In this document: positions 1 to 8,654 of the stretch, in pieces | Numbering within the stretch: position 1 is the stretch's first letter | Layout: every line of letters starts with the position of its first letter | NCBI GenBank assembly: GCA_011174845.1 | Contig: DUEW01000192.1 | Location: 1 to 32,701, forward strand | Reading direction: 5' to 3' | Source: Anaerolineae bacterium | Lineage (GTDB): Bacteria > Chloroflexota > Anaerolineae > Anaerolineales > E44-bin32 | Length of the DNA: 32,701 bases | The notes under the pieces: generated by a model | What the model saw: the letters and a program-made list of their open reading frames with translations, nothing else | The model's database searches: none | Told to the model about the DNA's origin: nothing | Made by a program: the position numbers and the translations under genes

Positions 1-362
1 CCGATCACACGCGCAGCTTTATAGCTGCTCTCAGGTCGCGCACGAGCGTAATCCAAAAGGGCAGCTAGGATCTCCGCCTCAGCAGCCTGTTCTCGGAGGG
101 CGATGATCTCTTGTTGTAATCGGGAAACCTCTCCTTCAAGGCTTGATATTTCCTCTCTCAATGAAGCGACATCTCGGGGTGAAGTTAAAAAATCACGTAA
201 AGCTGCAACTCGTAAAGAGATCCAGGATTGAAGGGTAGAGATGGGGCGGAGAACAAGATTTTGGATGGGGGTGAGGTAGCCACCCAGACTAAGAGTAAGG
301 AGTCCTGTGGCGACCAGGATAAGAGTAACAGCTACCAAAGTTCGGGATGTTGTTCGTTTCAT
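1..362 (-). CDS. mreC: Rod-shape-determining protein MreC, N-terminal part (cut by left edge)
   Basis: Reading the minus strand from ATG at 362 gives an open frame of 120 codons running off the left edge. It begins MKRTTSRTLVAV and has one hydrophobic segment at about residues 8-28. A charged heptad-like region at about 65-100 (LREEISSLEGEVSRLQQEI) looks like a coiled coil. A short cytoplasmic tail, one membrane anchor and a coiled coil is the known N-terminal architecture of MreC, the periplasm-facing scaffold that links MreB to wall synthesis. The gene follows mreB on the same strand after 42 bases, the usual mreBC order. The beta-barrel domain lies outside the window, so the call rests on architecture and position. 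Confidence 0.88.
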   Translation of the reverse strand, partial: MKRTTSRTLVAVTLILVATGLLTLSLGGYLTPIQNLVLRPISTLQSWISLRVAALRDFLTSPRDVASLREEISSLEGEVSRLQQEIIALREQAAEAEILAALLDYARARPESSYKAARVI

Positions 363-404
363 GAGCGGAAACGCAGTCGGAATCTCAATACTGAGTGTGG
401 GAGG

Positions 405-1463
405 CTAAGCCGGACGTCGCTCGAGACTGACCAGAAATTGTCGAAGGTTGTCAAGATCTTCCAGGATCAGGCCTGCTCCTCGAGCCACACAGGTCATGGG
501 AGCTTCTGCAAGCCAGACCCTCATGCGGAGTTCGTTGGAAAGACGTTCGGTTAAACCGTGAAGTTGCGAAGCACCTCCCGCAAGACAGATACCTTCTTCC
601 ATTAAATCAGCGATTAGCTCAGGAGGGGTCTCATCAATGGCATCCTTCATCGTTTCGATAATGATACCAACGGTGTTGGACAGAGCTTCGCGCATTTCAA
701 TCGAGGAGATTTCGATGGCTTCAGGCAGGCCTCGTACGAGGTTGCGGCCCCGGACAGTCATGGTTTTCTCTTCCTTCAGGGGATTCGCGGAACCGATATT
801 AATCTTAACCTGTTCAGCCATACGTTCGCCGATGAGCAAATTGTATTTGTTGCGGATGTAGTTGATGATGTCAATATCCATTTCATCGCCGGCGACGCGC
901 AACGAACGAGAGACTACGATGCCTCCCATGGAACAAACGGCCATTTCCGTCGTTCCACCGCCGATGTCGACGATCATCGAACCACGAACTTCGCCGATGG
1001 GTAACCCAGCGCCCAATGCGGCTGCCGTTGGTTCTTCGATAAGAAATGCCTCCCGTGCACCTGCCGCCATAGTTGCGTCGTAGACAGCCCGCTTCTCCAC
1101 TTCGGTTGCACCACTAGGGATGCCCACAACAACTCTGGGGCGGGGAACTGGTACGATGCTCTGTTCATGTGCTTTTGCGATGAAGTACTCGAGCATCTTT
1201 TCTGTGATGTCAAATTCGGAGATTACCCCATCGCGTAAGGGTCTGATAGCAATGACATTGGCTGGGGTGCGGCCCACCATTTGCTTGGCTTCAGCACCAA
1301 TCGCCAGGGGACGCTTGGTTCTTTTCTCGATCGCGACCCATGAGGGTTCGTTGATCACGATCCCTTTACCGCGTACGTTGACGAGAGTATTGGCTGTCCC
1401 TAGATCAATGCCAATGTCGAGTGAGAAAAGACCCAATAGCCAGTTCAGAGGGTTGAATGCCAA
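405..1463 (-). CDS. mreB: Rod-shape-determining protein MreB, bacterial actin
   Basis: 352 aa, the normal length for MreB, the actin-like ATPase that directs lateral wall synthesis under the membrane. Visible motifs are the phosphate-1 loop DIGIDLGTANTLV (about 16-28), GIPSGATEVEKRAV (connect/phosphate region), the phosphate-2 loop VDIGGGTTEMAV and the adenosine motif LAGGASQLHGL near the C-terminus. The start is TTG at 1463, chosen because GGAGG lies 10 bases upstream (1474-1478) and no in-frame ATG fits. About 14 residues precede the first strand (NPLNWLLGLFS), which could be an amphipathic membrane-binding helix as in several MreBs (inference). It is transcribed away from tilS and is followed by mreC. 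Confidence 0.97.
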   Translation of the reverse strand: MAFNPLNWLLGLFSLDIGIDLGTANTLVNVRGKGIVINEPSWVAIEKRTKRPLAIGAEAKQMVGRTPANVIAIRPLRDGVISEFDITEKMLEYFIAKAHEQSIVPVPRPRVVVGIPSGATEVEKRAVYDATMAAGAREAFLIEEPTAAALGAGLPIGEVRGSMIVDIGGGTTEMAVCSMGGIVVSRSLRVAGDEMDIDIINYIRNKYNLLIGERMAEQVKINIGSANPLKEEKTMTVRGRNLVRGLPEAIEISSIEMREALSNTVGIIIETMKDAIDETPPELIADLMEEGICLAGGASQLHGLTERLSNELRMRVWLAEAPMTCVARGAGLILEDLDNLRQFLVSLERRPA

Positions 1464-1495
1464 AGTGTGGAATCCTCCGTTGAGGCCAAGCGCGG

Positions 1496-1549
1496 ATTAT
1501 ACCATAGGCACATCTACCCCCTTATATGCCAAGATATGGGTTATGTCAA
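1496..1549 (-). promoter_or_regulatory. Promoter(s) for mreBC
   Basis: On the minus strand, TTGACA (1549-1544), a 17-base spacer and TATAAG (1526-1521) form a near-consensus sigma70-type promoter. A second extended -10, TGG followed by TATAAT (1501-1496), lies closer to mreB. Either would give a short leader before the TTG start at 1463. Confidence 0.75.
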
Positions 1550-1714
1550 CTCTACACCCCCGAGGCTTACATCCCATGGTATGTCGTACTACGGATTTAG
1601 GTAGAAAAATCGAGGTTGTGGGGTAAGGGGGGAAGCCCATAACCTCCAATCTCATATCCCATTGAAAGCGCATAACGGGAATTCAACTGCACCGAACTGT
1701 GTTACTCATGGCGG

Positions 1715-1723
1715 TGCTATAAT
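1715..1723 (+). promoter_or_regulatory. Extended -10 promoter of tilS, possibly leaderless
   Basis: TGC followed by a perfect TATAAT (1718-1723) forms an extended -10, with no clear -35. A start of transcription about seven bases downstream falls at about 1730, only two or three bases before the tilS ATG at 1733. No Shine-Dalgarno sequence is present between them. Confidence 0.65.
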
Positions 1724-1732
1724 CGATGCGAG

Positions 1733-3178
1733 ATGGAGATCTATCAACAAGTAGCCGAATTTATCCGCCGAGAGCATCTTCTCCACCCTGGTCAGCTGAT
1801 CATAGTCGGTGTCTCGGGTGGTGCCGATAGTTTATGCCTGCTCGATTGCCTCCACCGATTGGGATATCAAGTCTTGGCAGCACATCTTGACCATCAATTA
1901 AGACCTGAAAGCCCTGACGAAGCAGTATTTGTCCAACAAGTTGCTCATTCTTATGGTTTGGAGACCCTCGTCAAGCGTGTAGATGTGAAGGGTATCGAGG
2001 GTTCGAGCGGTTCCTTGGAAGAAAAAGCTCGACTTGCACGCTATCGTTTCCTTGTCCAATCAGCCAAGGAGAAGGGAATTCAATATATCGCAACTGGTCA
2101 CACCGCAGATGACCAGGTTGAAACGATCCTGATGCATTTCCTGCGTGGAGCTGGACCTTCTGGCTTACGTGGGATGCTTCCTATCACACGGATGGAAGAT
2201 TGGGTTGGTATTCCTGAAGCCGAGGGCATGATACTCATCCGTCCCTTATTAGAAATCACACGAGATCAGACTCAAGCTCATTGTGCTGCCATTGGCCTTG
2301 AACCTCGAGAGGATAAGAGCAACCTCGATATGTCCTTCACGCGCAACCGAGTCCGCCATCAATTACTCCCGATGCTTGAAACCTACAACCTAGGCATTCG
2401 GCGTGTATTGAAAAGGACGGGACACGTCATGGCTGGAGAGGCCGAATTGGTAGCAGATTTAGTCGTGAAATGCTGGGGTTCGATTGTTCGATATCGCGGT
2501 GAGCATGTTTTGGCTATCGATGTCCCCGTCTTCCTAAAACAACCCACTGCTATTCAACGCGCCTTACTGAGAGAGGCCATCGCCAGTCTCCGGCCTTCCC
2601 TGCGAGACATAGGATTCGAGATTGTCGACCAGGCGGTCAATTTTATCTGCAAACCACAACGAGGAAACCGTCTTACGATTGTGGGAGAACTGGAGATGCT
2701 CCACTTTGCTGACGAAGTCTTACTACGAGATCCTGAAGCCTCCATTGAGTTCCGACACTATCCACAGCTAATCTCCGACCATGAAGAGACGATCTCCATC
2801 CCGGGGGAGATTCAATTGGATCATGGCTGGACCATGAAAACAGAGTCTGCTCAACTCGATCAAAAGAAGCGTACTGAATTAATGAGCGAGACCTATGGAA
2901 GAGTAGCGGCCTTCGATGAGCGATCTGTTAAAAAGCCGTTGTCGCTTCGACCTTTACAACCTGGTGATCGTATTCGTTCACTGGGGATGAAAGGTAGGAC
3001 CAAAATCTCGGATTTGTTCGTTAACCACCACATTCCCAGACCTGCACGAGCCCGTTGGCCTCTAGTGGTTAGCGGTGATCAAGTGTTATGGGTAGTGGGT
3101 GTGCGGATGTCCAATGATGTGCGACTAACTGATACGACACAACGAGCGATCGTTCTTCGTTTAAACCAACCGGTGTGA
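1733..3178 (+). CDS. tilS: tRNA(Ile)-lysidine synthase TilS
   Basis: 481 aa. TilS converts C34 of tRNA-Ile(CAU) to lysidine using ATP and lysine, so that the tRNA reads AUA. The N-terminal PP-loop is explicit: SGGADS at residues 28-33, then LDHQLRPES, and ATGHTADDQVETILMHFLRG with the GHxxDDQxET signature. A middle substrate-binding region follows. The C-terminal TilS domain (about 395-480) contains LRPLQPGDRIRSLGMKGR and DLFVNHHIPRPARARWPLV, typical of full-length TilS. The ATG at 1733 sits just below an extended -10. The stop overlaps the possible GTG start of the next gene by four bases, suggesting translational coupling. Confidence 0.95.
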   Translation: MEIYQQVAEFIRREHLLHPGQLIIVGVSGGADSLCLLDCLHRLGYQVLAAHLDHQLRPESPDEAVFVQQVAHSYGLETLVKRVDVKGIEGSSGSLEEKARLARYRFLVQSAKEKGIQYIATGHTADDQVETILMHFLRGAGPSGLRGMLPITRMEDWVGIPEAEGMILIRPLLEITRDQTQAHCAAIGLEPREDKSNLDMSFTRNRVRHQLLPMLETYNLGIRRVLKRTGHVMAGEAELVADLVVKCWGSIVRYRGEHVLAIDVPVFLKQPTAIQRALLREAIASLRPSLRDIGFEIVDQAVNFICKPQRGNRLTIVGELEMLHFADEVLLRDPEASIEFRHYPQLISDHEETISIPGEIQLDHGWTMKTESAQLDQKKRTELMSETYGRVAAFDERSVKKPLSLRPLQPGDRIRSLGMKGRTKISDLFVNHHIPRPARARWPLVVSGDQVLWVVGVRMSNDVRLTDTTQRAIVLRLNQPV

Positions 3179-3522
3179 CAGGAATAATGATCCCGAAATA
3201 TAACATTTGGCTGGAGCTTGACGGTAAGGTAGTCCTCAGTGTGTGGCGAGTGAGGCTCCTGGAGGCCATCGAGGAAAAGGGTTCTATTACATCAGCTGCC
3301 GCGGCGTTGAATGTTCCTTATCGAAGGGCGTGGCAAAGGTTGCATGAAATGGAGGAGCGATTAGGAGTCACCTTGGTAAAAACCGAGGTTGGTGGGGTGG
3401 GTGGAGGAGGGGCAAAGCTTACGCCGGAAGCCAAGGATCTCATTAACCGATTCCACCTCTTTGCTGATGGATTAGGGGAAGAGATTATCAATAGATTCGA
3501 GAACGCTTTTCGTGAGGGATAG
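3175..3522 (+). CDS. ModE-N-type winged-helix regulator (DNA-binding domain only)
   Basis: 115 aa from GTG 3175, or 111 aa from ATG 3187. The GTG overlaps the tilS stop in a GTGA arrangement, while the ATG has AGGA just upstream, so both starts are possible. The body matches the N-terminal DNA-binding domain of ModE/LysR-like regulators: IWLELDGKVVLSVWRVRLLEAIEEKGSITSAAAAL split by the helix-turn-helix (AAAALNVPYRRAWQRLHEME), then a wing with a Gly-rich turn (GGVGGGGAKLT). ModE proper has molybdate-binding (TOBE/MOP) domains after this, which are absent here. The target and any ligand are unknown, and no molybdenum genes are present in the window. Confidence 0.8.
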   Translation: MTGIMIPKYNIWLELDGKVVLSVWRVRLLEAIEEKGSITSAAAALNVPYRRAWQRLHEMEERLGVTLVKTEVGGVGGGGAKLTPEAKDLINRFHLFADGLGEEIINRFENAFREG

Positions 3523-3661
3523 GTTTCTCCCGACGATGTTAATTGATTCCTCACGAGAACTGTTTCCATTCCATAATAAAATGTGACATGGATATGATGG
3601 ATTAATGACGGTGGTCCGTCGCCACCTTTCATGGATTTACAAATAGACTGGGTTACACAAG

Positions 3662-4819
3662 ATGCGCGTCCTCATTTTTAGCAATACGTATCAACCATCG
3701 ACTAGTGGCGTGGTCACTTCTGTGACCTTATTTCGCCAGGGATTGATAGACGCAAACCATGAGGTACATCTGATTGTTCCGCAGTACGAGGGGTATGAGG
3801 ATAAGGATCCTTATATCTTCCGATTTCCAGCCCTCGATCTTTCGGACCGAATCGACATCTCATTAGTCCTCCCTTTTCAACCTCTCATAGAACCCACCGT
3901 TCGCGGGATCATGCCTCACATCATACATAGTCAGCACCCTGTTTGGTTAGGCGATCTTGCGGTCACATTTGCGCATGATCTACGGGTCCCACTCGTCTTT
4001 ACGTTCCATACTCGTTACGATGAGTATGCTCAAAGCTATGTTCCTATTGTGGCGGGGTTGGCAAGCAGAGTCGCCGAGGAGGTTGTGAAGAGGTACATGA
4101 GGCAATGTACGCATATCGTAGCGCCAACTCCCGCTATACGTGACTTAATTCTGCATGAATATCCGATCGAAACACCTGTGTCGGTCGTCCCCTCGCCTGT
4201 GGATCTAACGCGTTATCAGGATCTAAATACAAAACGGATCAGGGGGGAGTATGGTCTCGATCCGTATGAATTGCTGCTTTACATGGGCAGGGTGGCAAAA
4301 GAAAAGGGTCTGGATTTCTTGATTCGCGCCTTCGCCAAGGTTGCTGCTGAGCGACCACAGGCAAGATTGTTGCTTGTTGGGGATGGGCCGTATCGACGTG
4401 CGTTGGAGAATCTAGTTCAAAGGCTTGGTCTTTCTAACAAAGTAATTTTCACCGGTTCGGTACCACATGAAGAGATTCCTGATTACGCATCTGCGGCAGA
4501 TCTATTTGTTTTTTCATCCGTAACGGATACTCAAGGTTTGGTCTTGGTTGAAGCCATGGCCGCTGGCGTGCCTGTCGTGGCAGTAGAGGCTCCAGGCCCG
4601 ATTGACGTCTTGGCCGAGGGAGGAGGCGTGCTGGTGCCTACGAAAGAAGATGCCTTCGTAGAAGCTGTCCTTTCTCTTTTAATGGACGAGGGACGTCGCG
4701 AAGAGATGGGGGAGGAGGCTAGACGTATGGCACAGCGCTATTCCGTCTCGGTCACGACAAAGAAGATGCTCGCCGTATACGAAGAGGCCATGATAGCTGG
4801 TCGAGCAGGCAGAAAATAA
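3662..4819 (+). CDS. GT4-family glycosyltransferase, probably glycolipid-forming
   Basis: 385 aa, a retaining GT-B fold enzyme. The N-terminal half starts MRVLIFSNTYQPSTSGVVTSV, with the Gly-rich acceptor-side loop, and contains FHTRYDEYAQSYVP. The C-terminal half has the donor-binding region LLYMGRVAKEKGLDFLI, LLLVGDGPYRRALE and the E-x7-E-like TDTQGLVLVEAMAAGVPVVA. The FHTxYDEY and TDTQGLVLVEAMA versions resemble diacylglycerol glucosyltransferases (alMGS type) and related phosphatidylinositol mannosyltransferases, so a membrane glycolipid role is likely but the exact substrate is inferred. It starts at ATG 3662, 139 bases after the ModE-like gene, and is followed by glnA. Confidence 0.85.
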   Translation: MRVLIFSNTYQPSTSGVVTSVTLFRQGLIDANHEVHLIVPQYEGYEDKDPYIFRFPALDLSDRIDISLVLPFQPLIEPTVRGIMPHIIHSQHPVWLGDLAVTFAHDLRVPLVFTFHTRYDEYAQSYVPIVAGLASRVAEEVVKRYMRQCTHIVAPTPAIRDLILHEYPIETPVSVVPSPVDLTRYQDLNTKRIRGEYGLDPYELLLYMGRVAKEKGLDFLIRAFAKVAAERPQARLLLVGDGPYRRALENLVQRLGLSNKVIFTGSVPHEEIPDYASAADLFVFSSVTDTQGLVLVEAMAAGVPVVAVEAPGPIDVLAEGGGVLVPTKEDAFVEAVLSLLMDEGRREEMGEEARRMAQRYSVSVTTKKMLAVYEEAMIAGRAGRK

Positions 4820-4916
4820 ATTGCGCATAGCCACAGTGCAGGCATGTTGTGATGCAGTGCGCATGGATTTGCATATAAAGGCTCCTATGGAAAGAGGAGG
4901 ATTAAGGAGGTTGGAC

Positions 4917-6251
4917 ATGTCAAAGGAGATCTTACAGCAAGCGTTAGAGGATAATGTGAAATTCATGTGCCTTCAATTTACGGATGTCACAGGGGCGGTT
5001 AAGAGCGTAGATATCCCGATTCAACGCCTGGAGATTGCATTGCAGGAAGGCGTATGGTTTGATGGTTCCTCGGTTGAGGGCTTCGCACGAATTCAGGAAA
5101 GCGATATGCGCTTGATACCTGACATCGATACCTATGTAGTGCTTCCATGGTCGCAACCAGAGCGGCGGAGAGCGAGGATGTTCTGTGACATCTATCTACC
5201 AGACGGAACTCAATTTTCTGGAGATCCGCGCGGAGTGTTAAAACGCACATTGGAAAGGTTGGAGGACCATGATTGGAACTTCAATGTTGGTCCGGAGCCG
5301 GAGTTCTTCCTTCTCCGCAAGCATGCACCTGATACGATCCATCCGGTTCCCCATGATGTCGGGGGATATTTTGATTTCTCAGCTAGCGATGAAGCTCAAC
5401 GAGTCCGTACTGAGTTAATGCTGGCTCTGGAACGTATGGGCTTGGAAGTAGAGATGGGTCATCATGAAGTCGCTCGCGGACAACATGAGATCGATTTTCA
5501 TTTCACAGATGCAATGCGCGCCGCAGACAATGTGGTAACCCTAAAATACACCATCAGGGCATTGGCAGCTCAACAAGGCTTAATCGCTACCTTCATGCCT
5601 AAACCCATTTTTGGTGTCAGTGGTTCAGGCATGCACACCCATCAGTCCATCTTTGATTCCGAGGGAAATAATCTATTCTTTGATCCGGAAGATGAATTTC
5701 ATCTATCGACCATCGCTTATGGATTCATCGCTGGTCAGATAGAACACGCACGTTCTATGGCGGCTATCGTTGCCCCCACGGTCAACTCTTACAAACGGAT
5801 TGTGCCCGGTTATGAAGCGCCCGTCTATGTTTGCTGGGCACAAATCAATCGCTCGGCCATGATTCGTATCCCAAGTCACACGCTTGGTAGGGAGACTTCT
5901 ACCCGAGCTGAGCTTCGATTTCCTGACCCATCCTGTAATCCGTATCTGGCGTTTGCAGTCATGCTGGCTGCAGGGCTTGACGGCATTGAGCGTAATATGT
6001 CATGCCCTCCTCCGGTTAATGAGATAAATATCTATCAGATGAGCGAAACGGAGTTGGAAGAACGAGGCATTACGCAATTGCCTGGTTCACTTGGGGAAGC
6101 GCTTGATGAGCTGGATCGAGACCCGCTCATGAAAGAGACGCTCGGTCTGAAAGCTTATGAGGCTTTTATGCGCGCCAAACGTTCAGAGTGGGGCGAATAT
6201 CGTACGCGGGTGATGGATTGGGAAGTGGAATACTATCTCGAAACTGCTTAG
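4917..6251 (+). CDS. glnA: Glutamine synthetase type I
   Basis: 444 aa. It makes glutamine from glutamate, ammonia and ATP in the cytoplasm as a dodecamer. The start is ATG 4917 because AAGGAGG lies at 4904-4910 with ideal spacing; a longer frame reaches back to TTG 4821 but lacks a ribosome site. Motifs are WFDGSSVEGFARIQESD (from about residue 47), VGPEPEFFLL with metal-binding glutamates, GSGMHTHQS (ATP-site), NSYKRIVPGYEAP, and AELRFPDPSCNPYLAFA near the C-terminal side. The length and the absence of the roughly 25-residue insertion suggest the I-alpha (Bacillus/archaeal) subtype rather than the adenylylated I-beta enzyme. No GlnR or PII gene is adjacent. Confidence 0.96.
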   Translation: MSKEILQQALEDNVKFMCLQFTDVTGAVKSVDIPIQRLEIALQEGVWFDGSSVEGFARIQESDMRLIPDIDTYVVLPWSQPERRRARMFCDIYLPDGTQFSGDPRGVLKRTLERLEDHDWNFNVGPEPEFFLLRKHAPDTIHPVPHDVGGYFDFSASDEAQRVRTELMLALERMGLEVEMGHHEVARGQHEIDFHFTDAMRAADNVVTLKYTIRALAAQQGLIATFMPKPIFGVSGSGMHTHQSIFDSEGNNLFFDPEDEFHLSTIAYGFIAGQIEHARSMAAIVAPTVNSYKRIVPGYEAPVYVCWAQINRSAMIRIPSHTLGRETSTRAELRFPDPSCNPYLAFAVMLAAGLDGIERNMSCPPPVNEINIYQMSETELEERGITQLPGSLGEALDELDRDPLMKETLGLKAYEAFMRAKRSEWGEYRTRVMDWEVEYYLETA

Positions 6252-6354
6252 GTCTTTATCCAAAATTGTCCTAGCTTGCTGGGGGGTCCTTCATATTGAT
6301 GGTCGAAAAGTGGATCAATGCCTAGCATGACCAAAGTGATTTCTATTGGAAAGC

Positions 6355-6389
6355 CTCCCGGGGAAATGGAAGTCCCGGGAGATTTTTTT
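6355..6389 (+). terminator. Rho-independent terminator after glnA
   Basis: A perfect 8-bp stem, CTCCCGGG (6355-6362) with CCCGGGAG (6374-6381), encloses an 11-base loop and is followed by seven T residues (6383-6389). It ends the tilS-side plus-strand transcription unit. Confidence 0.92.
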
Positions 6390-6553
6390 CTCGACCTAAG
6401 CTTATCCGTATAGATGTCAGAAGTCGTACTACAGCCGATATCCTATGCGTGATCGTTTATGTAACCCTTGTTGGAAACGAAAGAAAGGAATTCACCCGAA
6501 AATAAATATCTTCGCCTTCGACCTTATTTCGAGAAATGCATTTGAAACGAATT
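6390..6553. other. Non-coding spacer between convergent units
   Basis: The whole glnA to yhhQ gap is 302 bases and holds the glnA terminator. The remaining 164 bases are AT-rich and show no supported gene. No clear terminator for the minus-strand queuosine operon was seen here. Confidence 0.6.
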
Positions 6554-7246
6554 CTATAAGTGGATGGGACTGAAATCGGTCTCCTTGTCGAAATGGTCGA
6601 CGCCTTCAGCACGCTTGAGAGCATTGACAATTACATAGGTCAGCGGCGTCGCAAGAGCTTCGTAGGTGCTTTTGAACAACCATTGGTGAAGTATGGTAGA
6701 GCCGAGAAGCGTTCCGGGTATGGTTCCGATGAATGCGATCGAGATGAAGATGACCGAATCTGCTCCTTGGCCGATCAAAGTTGAGGCGATGGTTCGGGTC
6801 CACAACCAGCGTCCTTGGGTTGCCACTTTTAATTTTGCCAGCACAAAGGCGTTGAGGAATTCACCCACCAAATACGCGCTGAATGAAGCAATCAGGAGAC
6901 GTAAGGAATAACCGAGGATGGCTTGATAAGCCTGCGAGGCTTCGTCAGGGGTAATGTATACGTTCGCATTCCAATGAGAATCAGCCGGAAGAATCCCTCC
7001 CAGCCATATCGCGATCACCGCCAATAGATTGCAACCGAAGCCGATCCAGATTGCTTGACGAGCCCGTGAGTAACCATAAACTTCCGTGAGAACATCACCG
7101 CAAATGTAAGCTACCGGGAAAAGAATGACAGCCGCAGGCAGCGTGAGCCCAATGATCGAGATCAGTTTGACCGCGATGATGTTTGAGACGATAAGCGTGG
7201 TGACGAAGACGGCTAAAACGATTGGGTACCAACGCACAGGTCGCAT
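6554..7246 (-). CDS. Queuosine-precursor transporter, YhhQ/QueP family
   Basis: 230 aa with about six hydrophobic segments, starting MRPVRWYPIVLAVFVTTL. Family features are the SNIIAVKL motif in helix 1, FPVAYICGDVLTEVYGY, and WLWTRTIASTLIGQGADSVIF with its conserved RTxxSTLxGQxxDS signature. E. coli YhhQ imports the deazaguanine intermediates preQ0 and preQ1 through the inner membrane. The ATG directly abuts the queF stop codon (TAA then ATG), so the two are surely cotranscribed, which strongly supports the substrate. Which precursor is imported cannot be read from the sequence. Confidence 0.92.
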   Translation of the reverse strand: MRPVRWYPIVLAVFVTTLIVSNIIAVKLISIIGLTLPAAVILFPVAYICGDVLTEVYGYSRARQAIWIGFGCNLLAVIAIWLGGILPADSHWNANVYITPDEASQAYQAILGYSLRLLIASFSAYLVGEFLNAFVLAKLKVATQGRWLWTRTIASTLIGQGADSVIFISIAFIGTIPGTLLGSTILHQWLFKSTYEALATPLTYVIVNALKRAEGVDHFDKETDFSPIHL

Positions 7247-7657
7247 TTAACCGCTTTCCTCACGGTCACCGTGCTCTACTTCGACCGTAATATTGATCCC
7301 GCCTCGGATATTGAATGCTCCTATCACGCGACACCAATAGGGGTCTAAAGCTGCCACGAGATCGTCCAGAATTTTGTTGCTCACGTGCTCATGGAATACG
7401 CCCTCATTCCGGTAGGACCAGAGATAGAGCTTGAAAGACTTCGATTCGAGGATTTTCTTCTTGGGAATGTATTCGACTGTGATGTTGGCGAAATCAGGTT
7501 GACCAGTAGCCGGGCAAAGGCAGGTGAATTCATCGCTTTCAAGCCTAACGACGTAGCGTCGATCGGGGTGGTGATTGGGGAAGGTTTCTAATTTCTTGCT
7601 TGGTGCAGCATCCTTTCCGAGCAAGGTGAGACCTTCCAGATCAGTTTCTTCGGTCAT
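7247..7657 (-). CDS. queF: NADPH-dependent 7-cyano-7-deazaguanine reductase QueF
   Basis: 136 aa from ATG 7657; a 23-residue upstream extension is possible in frame but overlaps ttuA and looks non-native. QueF reduces preQ0 to preQ1 in queuosine synthesis. Motifs are LCPATGQPDFANITVEY, with the catalytic Cys48 and Asp55 of the CPxTGQPDF signature, then ESKSFKLYLWSYRNEGVFHE (substrate Glu and NADPH-side residues) and IRGGINITVEVEH at the end. The short single-domain form matches the YkvM-like (unimodal) class. The start lies 14 bases after the ttuA stop and the gene is followed without gap by the transporter. Confidence 0.95.
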   Translation of the reverse strand: MTEETDLEGLTLLGKDAAPSKKLETFPNHHPDRRYVVRLESDEFTCLCPATGQPDFANITVEYIPKKKILESKSFKLYLWSYRNEGVFHEHVSNKILDDLVAALDPYWCRVIGAFNIRGGINITVEVEHGDREESG

Positions 7658-7671
7658 CGGGTATCCATCCT

Positions 7672-8616
7672 TCAAGCGACGTCTCGGCGGCTCCGTACTG
7701 CATCCCAGGTGCGACAATAGGCACATTGATCAGGTGCAGTGGTCGGTTGGCCACACGTACGGCACTTGACCAGTTTCGACTTCGCGATCGTCGATTCTTG
7801 GTCGAAGAGTCCAGAATTTTTAGCTCGCAGAAATGAAAGGTAGAATGATAGTTTCATTCCTGGACGACCGTCTTCGATTTGGTTTAACAGCTCTTTGTAA
7901 TAGATTGACGTAGCGCCTTCAGCGTAAGGACACTCGGCATAGATATACTCTATTCCACGCAGAAGGGCGTATGCAGCGGTCTCGCGTTCGTAGAATCGGC
8001 AGAAGGGTTTGGCTTTACGTATCAACCCGTCGCTTGTCTCCTCCAATACAGGTCCCTGTCTTGCCAAATAGCCAACGGCCCAAGTTATCGTGTTACCGAA
8101 TAAGACCGCTACTTCATCGTCTAGATTGTGCCCAGTGACAAGCACATCATAGCCTCTCTCTTGTGCGACACGATTCATCACGTATCGTTTCGTCAGACCG
8201 CATACGGAGCAGGGTTTACCTTTACCTCTTTGCGTGAGTTTGCTCGCCTCAGGAATGGTCGCACCTGCTTCTTCGGCTACATCCACCAGAATTAATTCCA
8301 ATTCATTCTCAACAGCGAAACTCTCTGACAGGTACTGAGATTTTGCAGAATAATCCGTATCACCGTTGATACCTAATCCTATGTAGAGACCAGTGGTTTG
8401 ATATCCGAGACGGTGAAGCACGTCCCACAACGCGAGAGAATCCTTGCCCCCAGAAACAGCCACAATGATCCGAGCATCCTTTCCGAACATCTGATATTTC
8501 TCGATAAATCGCTGAGTTTGCTCTGGGATCCAATCGAGATAATGCGTTCTACATAGGGCAAGCTTATGCTGCCTCATATTGATGACGGCTTTCTCACCGC
8601 ACTTACGGCATTTCAT
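7672..8616 (-). CDS. ttuA: tRNA 2-thiolation enzyme TtuA
   Basis: 314 aa. TtuA thiolates position 54 of tRNA (2-thioribothymidine in Thermus), using ATP and sulfur delivered by TtuB. Features in order are an N-terminal zinc finger (C3, C6, C22, H25), the PP-loop SGGKDS (55-60), Fe-S ligands in KPCSVCG (C136, C139) and AECPYAEG (C229), and a C-terminal zinc finger (C285, C288, C298, C301). These match the Thermus enzyme far better than TtcA or TilS. The start ATG 8616 has GGTGA six bases upstream. A longer TTG start at 8658 overlaps the ttuB stop but has no spaced ribosome site. Its partner ttuB is immediately upstream. Confidence 0.93.
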   Translation of the reverse strand: MKCRKCGEKAVINMRQHKLALCRTHYLDWIPEQTQRFIEKYQMFGKDARIIVAVSGGKDSLALWDVLHRLGYQTTGLYIGLGINGDTDYSAKSQYLSESFAVENELELILVDVAEEAGATIPEASKLTQRGKGKPCSVCGLTKRYVMNRVAQERGYDVLVTGHNLDDEVAVLFGNTITWAVGYLARQGPVLEETSDGLIRKAKPFCRFYERETAAYALLRGIEYIYAECPYAEGATSIYYKELLNQIEDGRPGMKLSFYLSFLRAKNSGLFDQESTIAKSKLVKCRTCGQPTTAPDQCAYCRTWDAVRSRRDVA

Positions 8617-8654
8617 TCTGATTTCACCATAAATGATCCAAAAACTGGATAACT

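Noticed and set aside
1120-1626. 168-codon plus-strand frame
   Set aside because: Antisense to most of the mreB N-terminus and its promoter region; mreB is certain.
3608-3630. Hairpin GTGG/CCAC before the glycosyltransferase
   Set aside because: Short stem without a T-tract and no conserved riboswitch features; insufficient to call a terminator.
4862-4885. TATAAA-like sequence upstream of glnA
   Set aside because: No -35 at a reasonable distance, so a promoter there is not supported; glnA may be read from upstream.
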